In this document: positions 18,616 to 26,802 of the stretch, piece after piece
How positions within the stretch are numbered: position 1 is the first letter of the stretch
Layout of the letters: each line of letters opens with the position of its first letter
Source of the DNA: Glutamicibacter halophytocola
GTDB lineage: Bacteria; Actinomycetota; Actinomycetes; Actinomycetales; Micrococcaceae
Direction: 5' to 3'
DNA length: 64,000 nucleotides
Assembly: GCF_001302565.1 (NCBI RefSeq)
Contig: NZ_CP012750.1
Location: 1,240,001-1,304,000, forward strand
The notes under the pieces: model-generated
What the model saw: the letters and a program-made list of their open reading frames with translations, nothing else
Told to the model about the DNA's origin: nothing
Databases searched by the model: none
Position numbers and translations under genes: made by a program

Positions 18616-19251
18616 GTGGAAAAGAAGAATGTAGTTGTTCTCGACTACGGTTCGGGCAACGTCCGTTCGGCTGTCCGGGCGCTGGAAGCCGCGGGTGCTC
18701 ACGTGGAGCTGACCGCAGATCCCGAAAAGGTCATGAGCGCTGACGGGCTGGTTGTTCCTGGCGTTGGCGCCTACGCGTCCGTGATGGAACAGCTGACGAA
18801 TATTGGTGCCCTGCGCTGGATCGGCCGCCGCATCGCCGGAGGACAACCCGTATTGGGGATTTGCGTCGGCCACCAGGTCTTCTTCGAGGAAGGCGTTGAG
18901 CACGGAGTCCAAACGGCCGGTATCGGCGAATGGCCCGGCACCGTCGAACGGCTCAAATCCGATGTCATTCCGCACATGGGCTGGAATACCGTGCAGCCAC
19001 CAGCTAGCACCAAGCTCTTTGCCGGCGTCGAGAACGAGCGTTTCTACTTCGTGCACTCATACGCAGTGCAGAAGTGGGAATTCGACGTTACGCAACCTGC
19101 AATGACTCCGCCTCAAGTTACCTGGAGCACGCACGGAACGCCATTTGTGGCCGCAGTGGAGAACGGTCCACTCTCGGCAGTGCAATTCCACCCGGAAAAG
19201 TCAGGCGAAGCCGGCGCACAGCTGTTGCGCAACTGGTTGGGCACCCTGTAG
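18616..19251 (+). CDS. hisH: Imidazole glycerol phosphate synthase, glutamine amidotransferase subunit
   Basis: A 211-residue class I glutaminase subunit that feeds ammonia to HisF. The nucleophile elbow GICVGHQ contains the catalytic cysteine, and the His-Glu pair is in [12 protein letters not shown]. The GTG start follows the hisB stop with no gap. HisF, its partner, is not encoded in the window after hisA, so it must lie elsewhere or further away. Confidence 0.96.
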   Translation: MEKKNVVVLDYGSGNVRSAVRALEAAGAHVELTADPEKVMSADGLVVPGVGAYASVMEQLTNIGALRWIGRRIAGGQPVLGICVGHQVFFEEGVEHGVQTAGIGEWPGTVERLKSDVIPHMGWNTVQPPASTKLFAGVENERFYFVHSYAVQKWEFDVTQPAMTPPQVTWSTHGTPFVAAVENGPLSAVQFHPEKSGEAGAQLLRNWLGTL

Positions 19252-19253
19252 GC

Positions 19254-19403
19254 ATGTGGACCATCGTGCTTGGGTTCGTTGGCGCATTCCTGGCTGGCGG
19301 AGCGATCTCCCTCAAAAGCCAGAAGGCCCATATCTCTTGGGTCATCGCGCTATGGGCTCTCGCAGCAATGAGCATCATTGCCGCGTGGGTATTGGCCCTC
19401 TAA
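19254..19403 (+). CDS. Small two-helix membrane protein in the his operon
   Basis: A 49-residue protein with two hydrophobic helices (WTIVLGFVGAFLAGGAI and WVIALWALAAMSIIAAWVLAL) separated by a short basic loop SLKSQKAH. ATG 19254 lies two bases after the hisH stop, and the stop is 27 bases before hisA, so it is translated from the his mRNA. The family is not recognised and a link to histidine synthesis is only positional. Codon use resembles the neighbours, which supports a real gene. Confidence 0.65.
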   Translation: MWTIVLGFVGAFLAGGAISLKSQKAHISWVIALWALAAMSIIAAWVLAL

Positions 19404-19430
19404 AAAATTCATTTCTTCACAAAGGACATT

Positions 19431-20168
19431 ATGAGCGAGCAACCAATTCTCGAACTCTTGCCTGCCGTAGACATCGCCGGAGGCCAGGCAGTGCGTCTGG
19501 TCCAGGGCGAAGCCGGTTCCGAGACGGGCTACGGCGATCCACTGGAAGCTGCCCTTTCCTGGCAGAACGCAGGTGCTGAATGGCTGCACCTGGTTGATTT
19601 GGATGCTGCTTTTGACCGCGGCAGCAACGTGGAGATCGTCCAGCGCATCGCCAAGGAACTGAACATCAAAGTTGAGCTCTCTGGTGGCATTCGTGACGAT
19701 GCGTCCCTGGACCGCGCCTTGGAATTCGGCGCGACCCGCGTCAACTTGGGAACCGCTGCGCTAGAAAATCCTGAATGGACCAAGCAGGCCATCGCCCGTC
19801 ATGGCGACAAGATCGCAGTGGGCATGGACGTTCGAGGCACCACCTTGTCGGGCCACGGCTGGACCAAAGATGGAGGCGACTTGTGGGAGGTCCTGGCGCG
19901 CCTGGAAGATGCGGGATGCGCCCGTTACGTCGTCACCGACGTGACCAAGGACGGCACCCTTCGCGGACCGAACGTCGAGCTGTTGCGTGAAATCGCCGCA
20001 AAAACCAATAAGCCTGTCGTAGCGTCGGGCGGCATCTCGTCGCTCGAAGACCTGCGTGTGCTTCGCGAGTTAGTTCCAGAAGGCATCGAGGGCGCCATCA
20101 TGGGCAAGGCCCTGTACTCAGGACAGTTCACCTTGCAGGAGGCCCTGGACGTAGCAGGACGCCGCTAA
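19431..20168 (+). CDS. hisA: Phosphoribosyl isomerase A (HisA/TrpF bifunctional, PriA type)
   Basis: A 245-residue TIM barrel that isomerises ProFAR in histidine synthesis and, in most actinobacteria, also PRA in tryptophan synthesis. The catalytic aspartates are in [13 protein letters not shown] and [15 protein letters not shown]. Sequence features such as [27 protein letters not shown] are typical of PriA. Whether it replaces TrpF depends on whether the genome has trpF, which cannot be seen here. ATG 19431 follows AAAGGACATT. A strong terminator follows the stop. Confidence 0.94.
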   Translation: MSEQPILELLPAVDIAGGQAVRLVQGEAGSETGYGDPLEAALSWQNAGAEWLHLVDLDAAFDRGSNVEIVQRIAKELNIKVELSGGIRDDASLDRALEFGATRVNLGTAALENPEWTKQAIARHGDKIAVGMDVRGTTLSGHGWTKDGGDLWEVLARLEDAGCARYVVTDVTKDGTLRGPNVELLREIAAKTNKPVVASGGISSLEDLRVLRELVPEGIEGAIMGKALYSGQFTLQEALDVAGRR

Positions 20169-20188
20169 GTCCGCTCGCTCCACCACAA

Positions 20189-20231
20189 TGACGGTTTGAA
20201 TGCCACTGGGCATTCAAGCCGTCATTTGTTT
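20189..20231 (+). terminator. Terminator of the his operon
   Basis: The stem ATGACGGTTTGAATGCC pairs with GGCATTCAAGCGTCAT (one small internal bulge), with loop ACTG, followed by TTGTTTT. It is a classic rho-independent terminator 20 bases after hisA. Confidence 0.85.
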
Positions 20232-20386
20232 TCTGGCGCGGACAGCGCACGATGAAACCAGAGGGCATTCGCCAGCTGCTGATTTCCGCAAATAATCTTG
20301 AATTACCCATTCGTGGTGTTCAAGCTCATGGGAGAAGATTCCGTCCGTCCTTTCAACTGAAGCAAATCCACCGATAGCATGGAGCT

Positions 20387-21268
20387 ATGAGCACGGAGCA
20401 TTCTGAATCAGCGCCTCAACGCCACCTGCCTGGACATATCGTCGCGGCCTTGGCCCAGGCCGGTTCACCCGCCGACTCTGCGGGGCAGGATTGGGAAGGG
20501 CGCGACCTTAGCGGCGAGGGCAACCCCCTGCATAATTTCGACAAGGACGACGGCAGCGCCGACTCCCAAACCATGGAGGCGCTGGCGCAGCTGCGCGACG
20601 GCAAAGGCTCCGAGGCCGAAGTCCACAAGGCCTTGGCCACTGCACGGGTGTTCGTGGCGGTTGTCGCCCAGCTCGGCGAAGAAGCCATGACCGAGCACGG
20701 TTTCGCTTCGGACAAGGAAGCCGACATGGCGCTGGTGAAGATCAATGCTCCGGACGGCCGAATGGCCCTGCCTGTCTTCAGCACCGTCGAACGACTGCAA
20801 GCCTGGCACAAGGAGGCCCGGCCGGTGGCAGTGTTTGCCCCGCGCGCGGCACTCTCGGCGGTCAGCGAGGAATGCCAGCTGCTGGTCCTTGATCCGGGCA
20901 GCGACTTCACTTTCGTCCTGCGCCGACCGGGGGTCTGGAACCTCGCCAAGCAGATCGACTGGACTCCAAGCTATCAGAATCAGCAGATCGCCAACCTCGT
21001 GCAGGACGCCACCGAAGGCTTCAGCCAATTGCAGGCCGTGAAGCTGGCTCCAGGCAGGGGAGTAGGCTCAAGAACCAGGGACGGCCAGATGGTTCCTGGC
21101 GGCGGATCCGGACCAGAACTCAATTTGCAGTTCGTTTTCGCACCGGGAACAAGCCGGGAGAAGGCGCAGGAAATCACCGGCGCCATCCAGGGGCGCTTGG
21201 CCCAGAACACTGAATTCACTGAAGCGGTGGATTCCCTAGAACTCAGTTTGCATAGCGCGCCAAGCTAG
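20387..21268 (+). CDS. SseB N-terminal domain protein
   Basis: A 293-residue soluble protein. The central part (about 80-180, KALATARVFVAVVAQLG to SEECQLLVLDPG) matches the SseB N-terminal domain, including MALPVFSTVERLQAWH; the C-terminal part (about 215-290) resembles the SseB C-terminal domain. SseB was linked to serine sensitivity in E. coli and its molecular role is unclear. The start ATG 20387 is six bases after TAGCAT (20375-20380), so it is probably leaderless. It is followed by an MFS gene 37 bases downstream. Confidence 0.8.
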   Translation: MSTEHSESAPQRHLPGHIVAALAQAGSPADSAGQDWEGRDLSGEGNPLHNFDKDDGSADSQTMEALAQLRDGKGSEAEVHKALATARVFVAVVAQLGEEAMTEHGFASDKEADMALVKINAPDGRMALPVFSTVERLQAWHKEARPVAVFAPRAALSAVSEECQLLVLDPGSDFTFVLRRPGVWNLAKQIDWTPSYQNQQIANLVQDATEGFSQLQAVKLAPGRGVGSRTRDGQMVPGGGSGPELNLQFVFAPGTSREKAQEITGAIQGRLAQNTEFTEAVDSLELSLHSAPS

Positions 21269-21305
21269 ACTCGGCGGGCTCCTAGAAGTAAGGAACACCT
21301 CGGGC

Positions 21306-22643
21306 ATGAAAAGCTATTGGCAGATTCTGCGCCAGCCGCAGATCTCGATGCTCCTGCTGATTGGCATGATTGCCCGACTTCCTCACTCTGCACTGAGCAT
21401 GCTCTTGCTCCTGCATCTGGTCAACAACCTTGAACAGAGCTGGGTCTCGGCCGGCTTGGTCACGGCCTTGATGACCCTGGGTATCGCCATCGGCGCGCCC
21501 TGGCGCGGATCACGCGTCGACTCGTGGGGATTGCGCCGGGCCATGCTGCCCTCGATCATCGTCGAAACCCTGGTTTGGTGCACCGTCCCGCACGTGCCGC
21601 TGGTCTGGGTTTACCCCTTGGCCTTCGTCGGCGGTTTATTCGCCCTGCCAGTATTCTCCGTGGTGCGTACGGCCTTGGGCATCATGACCACCGGCGAGCA
21701 GCGGCGAACCGCATTTGCCTTGGACGCGACAGCCACCGAATTGGTGTTCATCGTCGGGCCGGCAACTGCCGGCATTGTTGCCACCCAGATCAGCAGCGTA
21801 ATCGGCCTAAGCGTCATTGGACTGACCGCCTCCCTGGCCGGATTGGCGCTGATGATCCTCAACCCGCCAACTCGCAGCGATGACCCCAAGGCCATCGCCA
21901 TGCAGCCCAATGCCCATGAAGAGCGGCTGGGTGCCGAAGCCAGCTTCATTGCTGCAGCACCAATGGGCGTGCAGGAGGTTGAAGGCGAACTGATCGTTGC
22001 TGGCTGGAAGTCGGCGCGGGCCAGGATCAAGAAGCGCGGACGGGCCTTCAAGAGCCGCTTCAGCTGGATCAGCGCTTCGGTGCTGGCGGTTTTCATCGCC
22101 TCAGCCGGAGCCGGGATGCTGCTCACCGGCACCGAAGTGGCCATCGTGGCCGAGCTCGATGCCGCCATGCAAAGCCACCGCCTCGGATTGGTGTTCTTCT
22201 TCTGGTGCGGTGCTTCGCTGATTGGCGGCCTGGTCTACGGCTCCATGAAGCGTGTGGTTTCGCCCCTGCTGCTGCTGTTGTTCATGGCGATTTTGACGAT
22301 CCCGATGTACTTCGCGTGGGACACCTGGTCCTTGGCCCTCTTCTCCGCCTTGCCCGGATTCCTCTGTGCGCCGACCCTCTCGGCCGCCTCGGAATGGCTC
22401 ACGGATTTGGTGGCCGAAAAGCGCCGTGGCGAAGCCATGGGCTGGTACGGTTCCGCGATGACCGCAGGCACCGCATTGGGTTCACCGGTCACCGGGCTCT
22501 TCGTGGACAGTGTTGGCCCGGCCTACGCCTTTGTCGGCATTGGCATCATGGCCGCCATCGTGGTCCTGGCCGCCCTGGTTGCCCAGCAGATTCGCCGTCG
22601 GGTGCGCCGGGCTCGCCGGCAGCGCTGGGAAACTACGGCCTAG
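21306..22643 (+). CDS. MFS transporter
   Basis: A 445-residue membrane protein with two bundles of hydrophobic helices (about 1-190 and 245-435) separated by a charged cytoplasmic loop. The conserved loop 2-3 region reads PWRGSRVDSWGLRRAML. The fold is major facilitator superfamily, resembling sugar/multidrug efflux members; the substrate is not predictable. ATG 21306 follows AAGTAAGGAACACC with a long spacer. Its stop TAG overlaps the convergent GNAT stop in a shared CTAG. Confidence 0.85.
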   Translation: MKSYWQILRQPQISMLLLIGMIARLPHSALSMLLLLHLVNNLEQSWVSAGLVTALMTLGIAIGAPWRGSRVDSWGLRRAMLPSIIVETLVWCTVPHVPLVWVYPLAFVGGLFALPVFSVVRTALGIMTTGEQRRTAFALDATATELVFIVGPATAGIVATQISSVIGLSVIGLTASLAGLALMILNPPTRSDDPKAIAMQPNAHEERLGAEASFIAAAPMGVQEVEGELIVAGWKSARARIKKRGRAFKSRFSWISASVLAVFIASAGAGMLLTGTEVAIVAELDAAMQSHRLGLVFFFWCGASLIGGLVYGSMKRVVSPLLLLLFMAILTIPMYFAWDTWSLALFSALPGFLCAPTLSAASEWLTDLVAEKRRGEAMGWYGSAMTAGTALGSPVTGLFVDSVGPAYAFVGIGIMAAIVVLAALVAQQIRRRVRRARRQRWETTA

Positions 22644-23191
22644 TCCTGCGCCCTCTCGGCGATGCGCGAGTACATATACAGGTCCTTGGGCTCATTGCCG
22701 ATCAGCTCCCAGCCGCGCAACAACCCTTCGCGCTGGAATCCACACCGTTCGGCCACACGCCAGGAGCCTTCGTTCCACGGCTCGACGTAGAGCTCGACAC
22801 GATGGATGCCAGGATAACCCAGGGCCCAACCAGCGAGGGTGTTCAGCGCGCAGGCGGCAATGCCTTGACGGCGATGTTCCGGTCCCACCCAGTAGCCGAT
22901 GCTTGCCCGTCCGTGGCGGGCGTCGCGGAACCACAGGCCAATCTGCCCGACAGCCCGATGGGTTGTCGAATCCGCGATGGCGAATGAGTATCCGGTTCCA
23001 TCCGTGGTTCTGCTCCATTGGCGATAGATGAATTCCAGGCATTGTTGATGATCGCCCTGTAGCGGCACAGTGGTGATCTTTGTGATGTAGGGGTCCGACG
23101 AAGCCTGCTTGATGAGCGGGATGTCCTCAAGCGAAAACGGGCGCAGATAATAGGGCGTTGCGTCCAAGACGGGCTGTTCGATCAGTTCCAT
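22640..23191 (-). CDS. GNAT family N-acetyltransferase (RimJ/RimL-like)
   Basis: A 183-residue acetyltransferase. The acetyl-CoA loop is in YWVGPEHRRQGIAACAL, preceded by VGQIGLW and followed by the NEGSWRVAERCGFQREGLLRG motif typical of the RimJ/RimL subgroup, which acetylates protein N-termini or small amines. The substrate is unknown. I chose ATG with complement at 23189-23191; a longer frame to 23254 adds an unconserved leader. Upstream TAGTGT seven bases before the ATG suggests a leaderless transcript. It converges with and overlaps the MFS gene by four bases. Confidence 0.85.
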   Translation of the reverse strand: MELIEQPVLDATPYYLRPFSLEDIPLIKQASSDPYITKITTVPLQGDHQQCLEFIYRQWSRTTDGTGYSFAIADSTTHRAVGQIGLWFRDARHGRASIGYWVGPEHRRQGIAACALNTLAGWALGYPGIHRVELYVEPWNEGSWRVAERCGFQREGLLRGWELIGNEPKDLYMYSRIAERAQD

Positions 23192-23256
23192 TGGAACAAC
23201 ACTAGCCCGAAGCGGACGGCTCGCTGCGCAAAAGGAATCTTGTGATGCATACAACG

Positions 23257-23288
23257 ATGGGCTCGGCTTCCGAAGAAGCCGAGCCCAT
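23257..23288 (-). terminator. Terminator of the DUF1844 gene
   Basis: A perfect 14-bp stem (ATGGGCTCGGCTTC and complement) with a CGAA loop lies 33 bases after the minus-strand DUF1844 gene and before the divergent-side GNAT gene. Confidence 0.6.
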
Positions 23289-23321
23289 GATGTTAATCTC
23301 TTAAAAAACTAGGATGATTGC

Positions 23322-23687
23322 TTAGTTGACAGCGCCGGTGAACTTTTCGCCGGGGCCCTTGCCTGGAGCATCCGGGATCAGCGAAGCTTCGCGGAACGCC
23401 AGCTGCAAGCTGCGCAGGCCATCGCGCAACGGAGCTGCGTGCTGAGAACCGATCTCAGGTGCGCCCGCGGTGACTAGGCCTGCAAGAGCGGTGATCAGCT
23501 TTCGAGCTTCATCCAGATCCTTCAGCTCAACGGCGTCTTCGCCCTCGGCCAGACCGCATTTAACGGCGGCCGCGCTCATGAGGTGAACCGCCGCGGTGGT
23601 GATGATTTCTACAGCCGGAACTTCGGCGATATCGCGCACCTGCTGATCGACGAGGTGCTGATGCGAGTTGGTGTCTTCGGTACTCAT
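23322..23687 (-). CDS. DUF1844 domain protein
   Basis: A 121-residue protein with the DUF1844 core, RDIAEVPAVEIITTAAVHLMSAAAVKCGL followed by DLDEARKLITALAGLV. The family is widespread next to infC in actinobacteria and has no known function. The start chosen encodes MSTEDTNSH; a longer frame to 23732 adds an unlikely leader. It is transcribed away from infC, and both promoters lie in the 295-base gap between them. Confidence 0.85.
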   Translation of the reverse strand: MSTEDTNSHQHLVDQQVRDIAEVPAVEIITTAAVHLMSAAAVKCGLAEGEDAVELKDLDEARKLITALAGLVTAGAPEIGSQHAAPLRDGLRSLQLAFREASLIPDAPGKGPGEKFTGAVN

Positions 23688-23766
23688 ACTGCTAAGCTTG
23701 TCACAGACCGACTCGATGCCGGTACTTCTCATGTTCTCCAGTTAGCCCTGGATGCCAGATTCGTAC

Positions 23767-23979
23767 TAGTATTGAGCCATGCAAGTGGAGGCCATCTCCC
23801 ACCCGCTGTCGCCGTTTCCAGGCTTCCGGGTATTTCGGCAGGATCGCATTCGTGCAATCCCCAGATGCAGGCGCAATGAAATGCGCCACTCATCATGTCG
23901 TTCTCTTATGGCCTTCGCCTGCAATCGCAGACGGGGGCCTTCTTCGTTTGCGGTTATGGATTACGAATTTCAGGAGTGA
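23767..23979 (+). CDS. Candidate leaderless leader ORF upstream of infC, with its -10 element
   Basis: TAGTAT (23767-23772) is a good -10 hexamer and ATG 23779 lies six bases later, opening a 66-codon ORF (starts MQVEAISHPL, ends AVMDYEFQE). Its TGA (23977-23979) overlaps the infC ribosome-binding site and lies three bases before the proposed infC start. The ORF runs through the attenuator-like hairpin at 23910-23939, so its translation could open that hairpin. The protein is not recognised and no good -35 is visible, so it may be only transcribed leader. Confidence 0.35.
23910..23950 (+). terminator. Attenuator-like hairpin in the infC leader
   Basis: GGCCTTCGCCTGC pairs with GCAGACGGGGGCC across an AATC loop (two G-U pairs and one mismatch in the RNA), followed by the T-rich TTCTTCGTTTG. 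It ends about 45 bases before infC. Leader-mediated termination controls the infC-rpmI-rplT operon in Bacillus, so an attenuator is reasonable here. Confidence 0.5.
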
Positions 23980-23982
23980 CAC

Positions 23983-24669
23983 ATCAGCGATCCACGCATT
24001 AATGAGCGCATTCGCGTGCCAGAGGTACGTCTCGTCGGCCCCAATGGTGAGCAGGTAGGCATCGTCCGCATCGAGGACGCGCTTCGTTTGGCTCATGAGT
24101 CCGATCTGGACTTGGTCGAGGTGGCACCCAACGCCAAGCCTCCAGTGTGCAAACTGATGGACTTCGGCAAGTACAAGTACGAAGCCGCTGTTAAGGCTCG
24201 TGAAGCTCGTAAGAACCAGACCAACACGGTCTTGAAGGAAGTTCGCTTCCGCCTGAAGATTGATACTCACGACTACGAGACCAAGGTTGGGCACGCGTTG
24301 CGCTTCCTGGGCGCTGGCGACAAGGTGAAAGCCATGATCCAGTTCCGCGGTCGTGAACAGCAGCGTCCAGAGATGGGCATCCGCTTGCTGGAAAAGTTTG
24401 CAGCAGACGTCGCCGAGGTTGGAATCATTGAGTCCAGCCCGCGCATCGATGGCCGAAACATGGTCATGGTTGTTGGTCCGCTGAAGAACAAGGCAGAGGC
24501 TCGCCGCGAACAGCAGCAGCAGAAGTCCGGTGGCCGTAATTCGGCCAAGCGCAAGATCCGCACCGACGCTCCAGCTGAAACCGAGGGCCAGAACGTTGCA
24601 GCAGCTATGGATGACGAAGCCCGCGCCAAGTTGGAGCAGGCCCGCCAAGCAGCTGAAGGCGACGCCTAG
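23983..24669 (+). CDS. infC: Translation initiation factor IF-3, likely ATC start
   Basis: IF-3 keeps subunits apart and checks the start codon-initiator tRNA pairing. The N-domain begins [27 protein letters not shown] and the C-domain ends [15 protein letters not shown], followed by a charged tail of about 45 residues. The first standard start codon, GTG 24016, would remove the conserved RINERIR segment. Upstream in frame, ATC 23983 lies six bases after AGGAG and gives a 229-residue protein beginning [13 protein letters not shown]-3 genes in other bacteria use rare AUU-type starts for autoregulation. Co-transcribed with rpmI and rplT. Confidence 0.9.
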   Translation: MSDPRINERIRVPEVRLVGPNGEQVGIVRIEDALRLAHESDLDLVEVAPNAKPPVCKLMDFGKYKYEAAVKAREARKNQTNTVLKEVRFRLKIDTHDYETKVGHALRFLGAGDKVKAMIQFRGREQQRPEMGIRLLEKFAADVAEVGIIESSPRIDGRNMVMVVGPLKNKAEARREQQQQKSGGRNSAKRKIRTDAPAETEGQNVAAAMDDEARAKLEQARQAAEGDA

Positions 24670-24680
24670 CCAAGCCTGTT

Positions 24681-24812
24681 GGGCTTTCGAGCCCGTCACC
24701 GTTTACGGTGAAGGATCTTCCCCCGGGAAGTTCCAACTACAAGAGAACAACAGCGGTCACCTTATACGGGGCCCGCTTCGGATGATCCCCACGCGGTAAT
24801 TTTGCCGTGTGG
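24681..24812 (+). promoter_or_regulatory. Run of four small hairpins between infC and rpmI
   Basis: In order: GGGCT-TTCG-AGCCC (24681-24694), TCACCG-TTTA-CGGTGA (24696-24711), CTTCCC-CC-GGGAAG (24717-24730), and CCACGCGG pairing with CCGTGTGG (24789-24812, one G-U). The spacer is 166 bases, long for a ribosomal protein operon. It may be an r-protein (L20) binding leader or RNA-processing region. Confidence 0.4.
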
Positions 24813-24835
24813 AGCACGTTAGGAGAACGGCAGCT

Positions 24836-25030
24836 ATGCCGAAGTTCAAGACTCACAGTGGCGCCAAGAAGCGCTTCAAGCTGACCGGTAGCGGTAAGCT
24901 CGTTCGTCAGCAGGCCAACCGTCGCCACTACCTGGAGCACAAGTCCTCGCGCATTACCCGTCGCCTGGCTTCTGACCAGATCGTCGCTAAGGCCGATGTA
25001 AAGACCATCAAGCGGATGCTGGGCCTCTAA
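24836..25030 (+). CDS. rpmI: 50S ribosomal protein bL35
   Basis: A 64-residue basic ribosomal protein, [20 protein letters not shown] at the start and [11 protein letters not shown] at the end, as expected for L35. ATG 24836 follows TTAGGAGAACGGCAGCT. It sits in the canonical infC-rpmI-rplT order. Confidence 0.97.
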   Translation: MPKFKTHSGAKKRFKLTGSGKLVRQQANRRHYLEHKSSRITRRLASDQIVAKADVKTIKRMLGL

Positions 25031-25134
25031 GCTCTCCCTTTCGCAATTCGGGGAAGCAATACCCCACCACCCATAGATTTCTCCCACCCCGCAAAATCGC
25101 GGGCACTGGGGAACTGACTTGAAGGAGTACACAC

Positions 25135-25785
25135 GTGGCACGTGTGAAGCGGGCTGTAAACGCCCATAAGAAGCGTCGCGTCGTTCTGGAACGCGCAAAG
25201 GGTTACCGCGGTCAGCGTTCGCGCCTGTACCGCAAGGCCAAGGAGCAGCTGCTCCACTCGTTCGTTTACAGCTTCAACGACCGCCGTAAGCGCAAGGGCG
25301 ACTTCCGCCGCCTGTGGATCCAGCGCATCAACGCTGCATCCCGCGCCAACGGCATGACCTACAACCGCTTGATCCAGGGCCTGAAGGCTGCTGAGATCGA
25401 GGTTGACCGCCGCATGCTGGCCGAACTGGCCGTATCGGACTCCAACGCATTCGCAACCCTGGTTAAGGTTGCAAAGGAAGCTCTTCCAGCTGACGTCAAC
25501 GCTCCACGCGCTGCCGCAGAGGTTGCTGCTCCAAAGGCTGCCAAGGCTCCTAAGGCTGCCGCTGCCAAGTCCGTCGAGGGCGAAGGCGTAATCAAGGCTG
25601 TTGAAGGCGAAGACGCTCCTGAGGGCTTCGTTATCAAGGGCAACGCCGGCTCGAACAAGTACCACGTTCCAGGCTCGACCTGGTACGAGCAGACCGAAGC
25701 TGAATTCTGGTTCAACTCGGTTGAAGCTGCCAAGGCTGCAGGCTTCGAACCAGCTGGTGGAGAATCCCGCCAGCAGATGAAGTAA
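25135..25785 (+). CDS. rplT: 50S ribosomal protein bL20 with C-terminal extension
   Basis: The first 118 residues are ordinary L20 ([14 protein letters not shown], then [23 protein letters not shown]). The usual length is about 120-130, but this protein has 216. The extra part is an Ala/Lys/Pro-rich linker (about 120-150) and a compact domain (about 160-208) with [20 protein letters not shown] and [21 protein letters not shown], which resembles the small 'sunset' domain found on actinobacterial proteins. GTG 25135 follows GAAGGAGTACACAC. Codon use is uniform over both parts, so the extension is genuine coding sequence. Confidence 0.93.
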   Translation: MARVKRAVNAHKKRRVVLERAKGYRGQRSRLYRKAKEQLLHSFVYSFNDRRKRKGDFRRLWIQRINAASRANGMTYNRLIQGLKAAEIEVDRRMLAELAVSDSNAFATLVKVAKEALPADVNAPRAAAEVAAPKAAKAPKAAAAKSVEGEGVIKAVEGEDAPEGFVIKGNAGSNKYHVPGSTWYEQTEAEFWFNSVEAAKAAGFEPAGGESRQQMK

Positions 25786-25832
25786 ATCTTTTCTCCCTTT
25801 GAGCTAATGCTCAGGTAGGACAGATCACACCG

Positions 25833-25869
25833 ATGGGTGGGTTCCGCGCATGACGCGGAACCCGCCCAT
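25833..25869 (+). terminator. Terminator of the infC-rpmI-rplT operon
   Basis: A 16-bp stem (ATGGGTGGGTTCCGCG with its complement, one G-U) and a CATGA loop, 48 bases after rplT, followed by TAGTGTTTC. Confidence 0.8.
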
Positions 25870-25896
25870 TAGTGTTTCTACCGGTATTCTCGAAGT

Positions 25897-26799
25897 ATGA
25901 GCAGTTTTTCCCCCGAAGTGATGTCCAATCCACGCGCCGAACGAGTCAAAGCCGTTGCCCGGCTTGCCAACCGCAAGGGGCGTGAAGCCACAGGGGAATT
26001 CCTGGTCGAAGGACCACAGGCCGTGCGGGAAGCACTCAAGGCCCACCTGCTGGATGACAACCTTCTCCAGGCCGTCTACGTGGTGGGTGGTTTCCTCGAA
26101 AGCCATGACGAGTTCGCAGAACTGCTCGAGCAAGCGCAGGTTCCAACGCGCATCGTCACCGGCGAAGTACTGCATGCCATGGCCGATACCCAGACCCCTC
26201 AGGGCATTCTCGCCGTCGCTGCGATCGCCCAGCCGCAACTGAGCGAAGTGCTCTCCTCCAAGCCGAAACTCATTGCGGTCCTCTGCCGAGTCCAGGACCC
26301 GGGCAACGCAGGCACCGTGCTGCGCGCTGCCGACGCCGCAGGGGCCGACGCGGTAATCCTGACCAAGGGCAGCGTTGATATTTACAACCCGAAGGCCGTG
26401 CGTTCCACCGTCGGCTCGCTGTTCCACCTGCCGGTGCTGAACAACATCGAATTCGACCACCTCATCGAAGCCGCTAAAACCACCGGAAGCCAAGTGCTGG
26501 CCGCCGATGGGTATGGTGCGCTCAACCTTGATTCGCTCCAGGATGCAGCAGTCCTCCGGGCGCACCACGGCGGTGCGGAAGAAGACCAGGGGCTTGAGGG
26601 CCAGCCAGTCCTGGAAGCGCCAACACTATGGCTTTTCGGCAACGAGGGGCAGGGCCTTGACGAGCACGAAAAGCAGGCCGCAGACCATGCCGTGGCCGTC
26701 CCGCTCTACGGCGTGGCCGAATCGCTGAATGTGGGCACCGCCGCGACCGTATGCCTGTACGCATCAGCGCGAGCCCAGCACGCCTCCAAGTCGAGCTAG
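25897..26799 (+). CDS. TrmH/SpoU family RNA 2'-O-methyltransferase
   Basis: A 300-residue SPOUT methyltransferase with an N-terminal RNA-binding domain (about 15-105, FLVEGPQAVREAL) and a C-terminal knotted domain. SPOUT motifs are visible: motif 1 CRVQDPGNAGTVLRAADAAG, motif 2 LWLFGNEGQGL and motif 3 VPLYGVAESLNVGTAA. The target is probably a ribose in 23S rRNA (RlmB/TsnR relatives), not proven. ATG 25897 is six bases after TATTCT (25885-25890), suggesting a leaderless mRNA. The Nudix gene follows after three bases. Confidence 0.9.
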   Translation: MSSFSPEVMSNPRAERVKAVARLANRKGREATGEFLVEGPQAVREALKAHLLDDNLLQAVYVVGGFLESHDEFAELLEQAQVPTRIVTGEVLHAMADTQTPQGILAVAAIAQPQLSEVLSSKPKLIAVLCRVQDPGNAGTVLRAADAAGADAVILTKGSVDIYNPKAVRSTVGSLFHLPVLNNIEFDHLIEAAKTTGSQVLAADGYGALNLDSLQDAAVLRAHHGGAEEDQGLEGQPVLEAPTLWLFGNEGQGLDEHEKQAADHAVAVPLYGVAESLNVGTAATVCLYASARAQHASKSS

Positions 26800-26802
26800 C
26801 CC

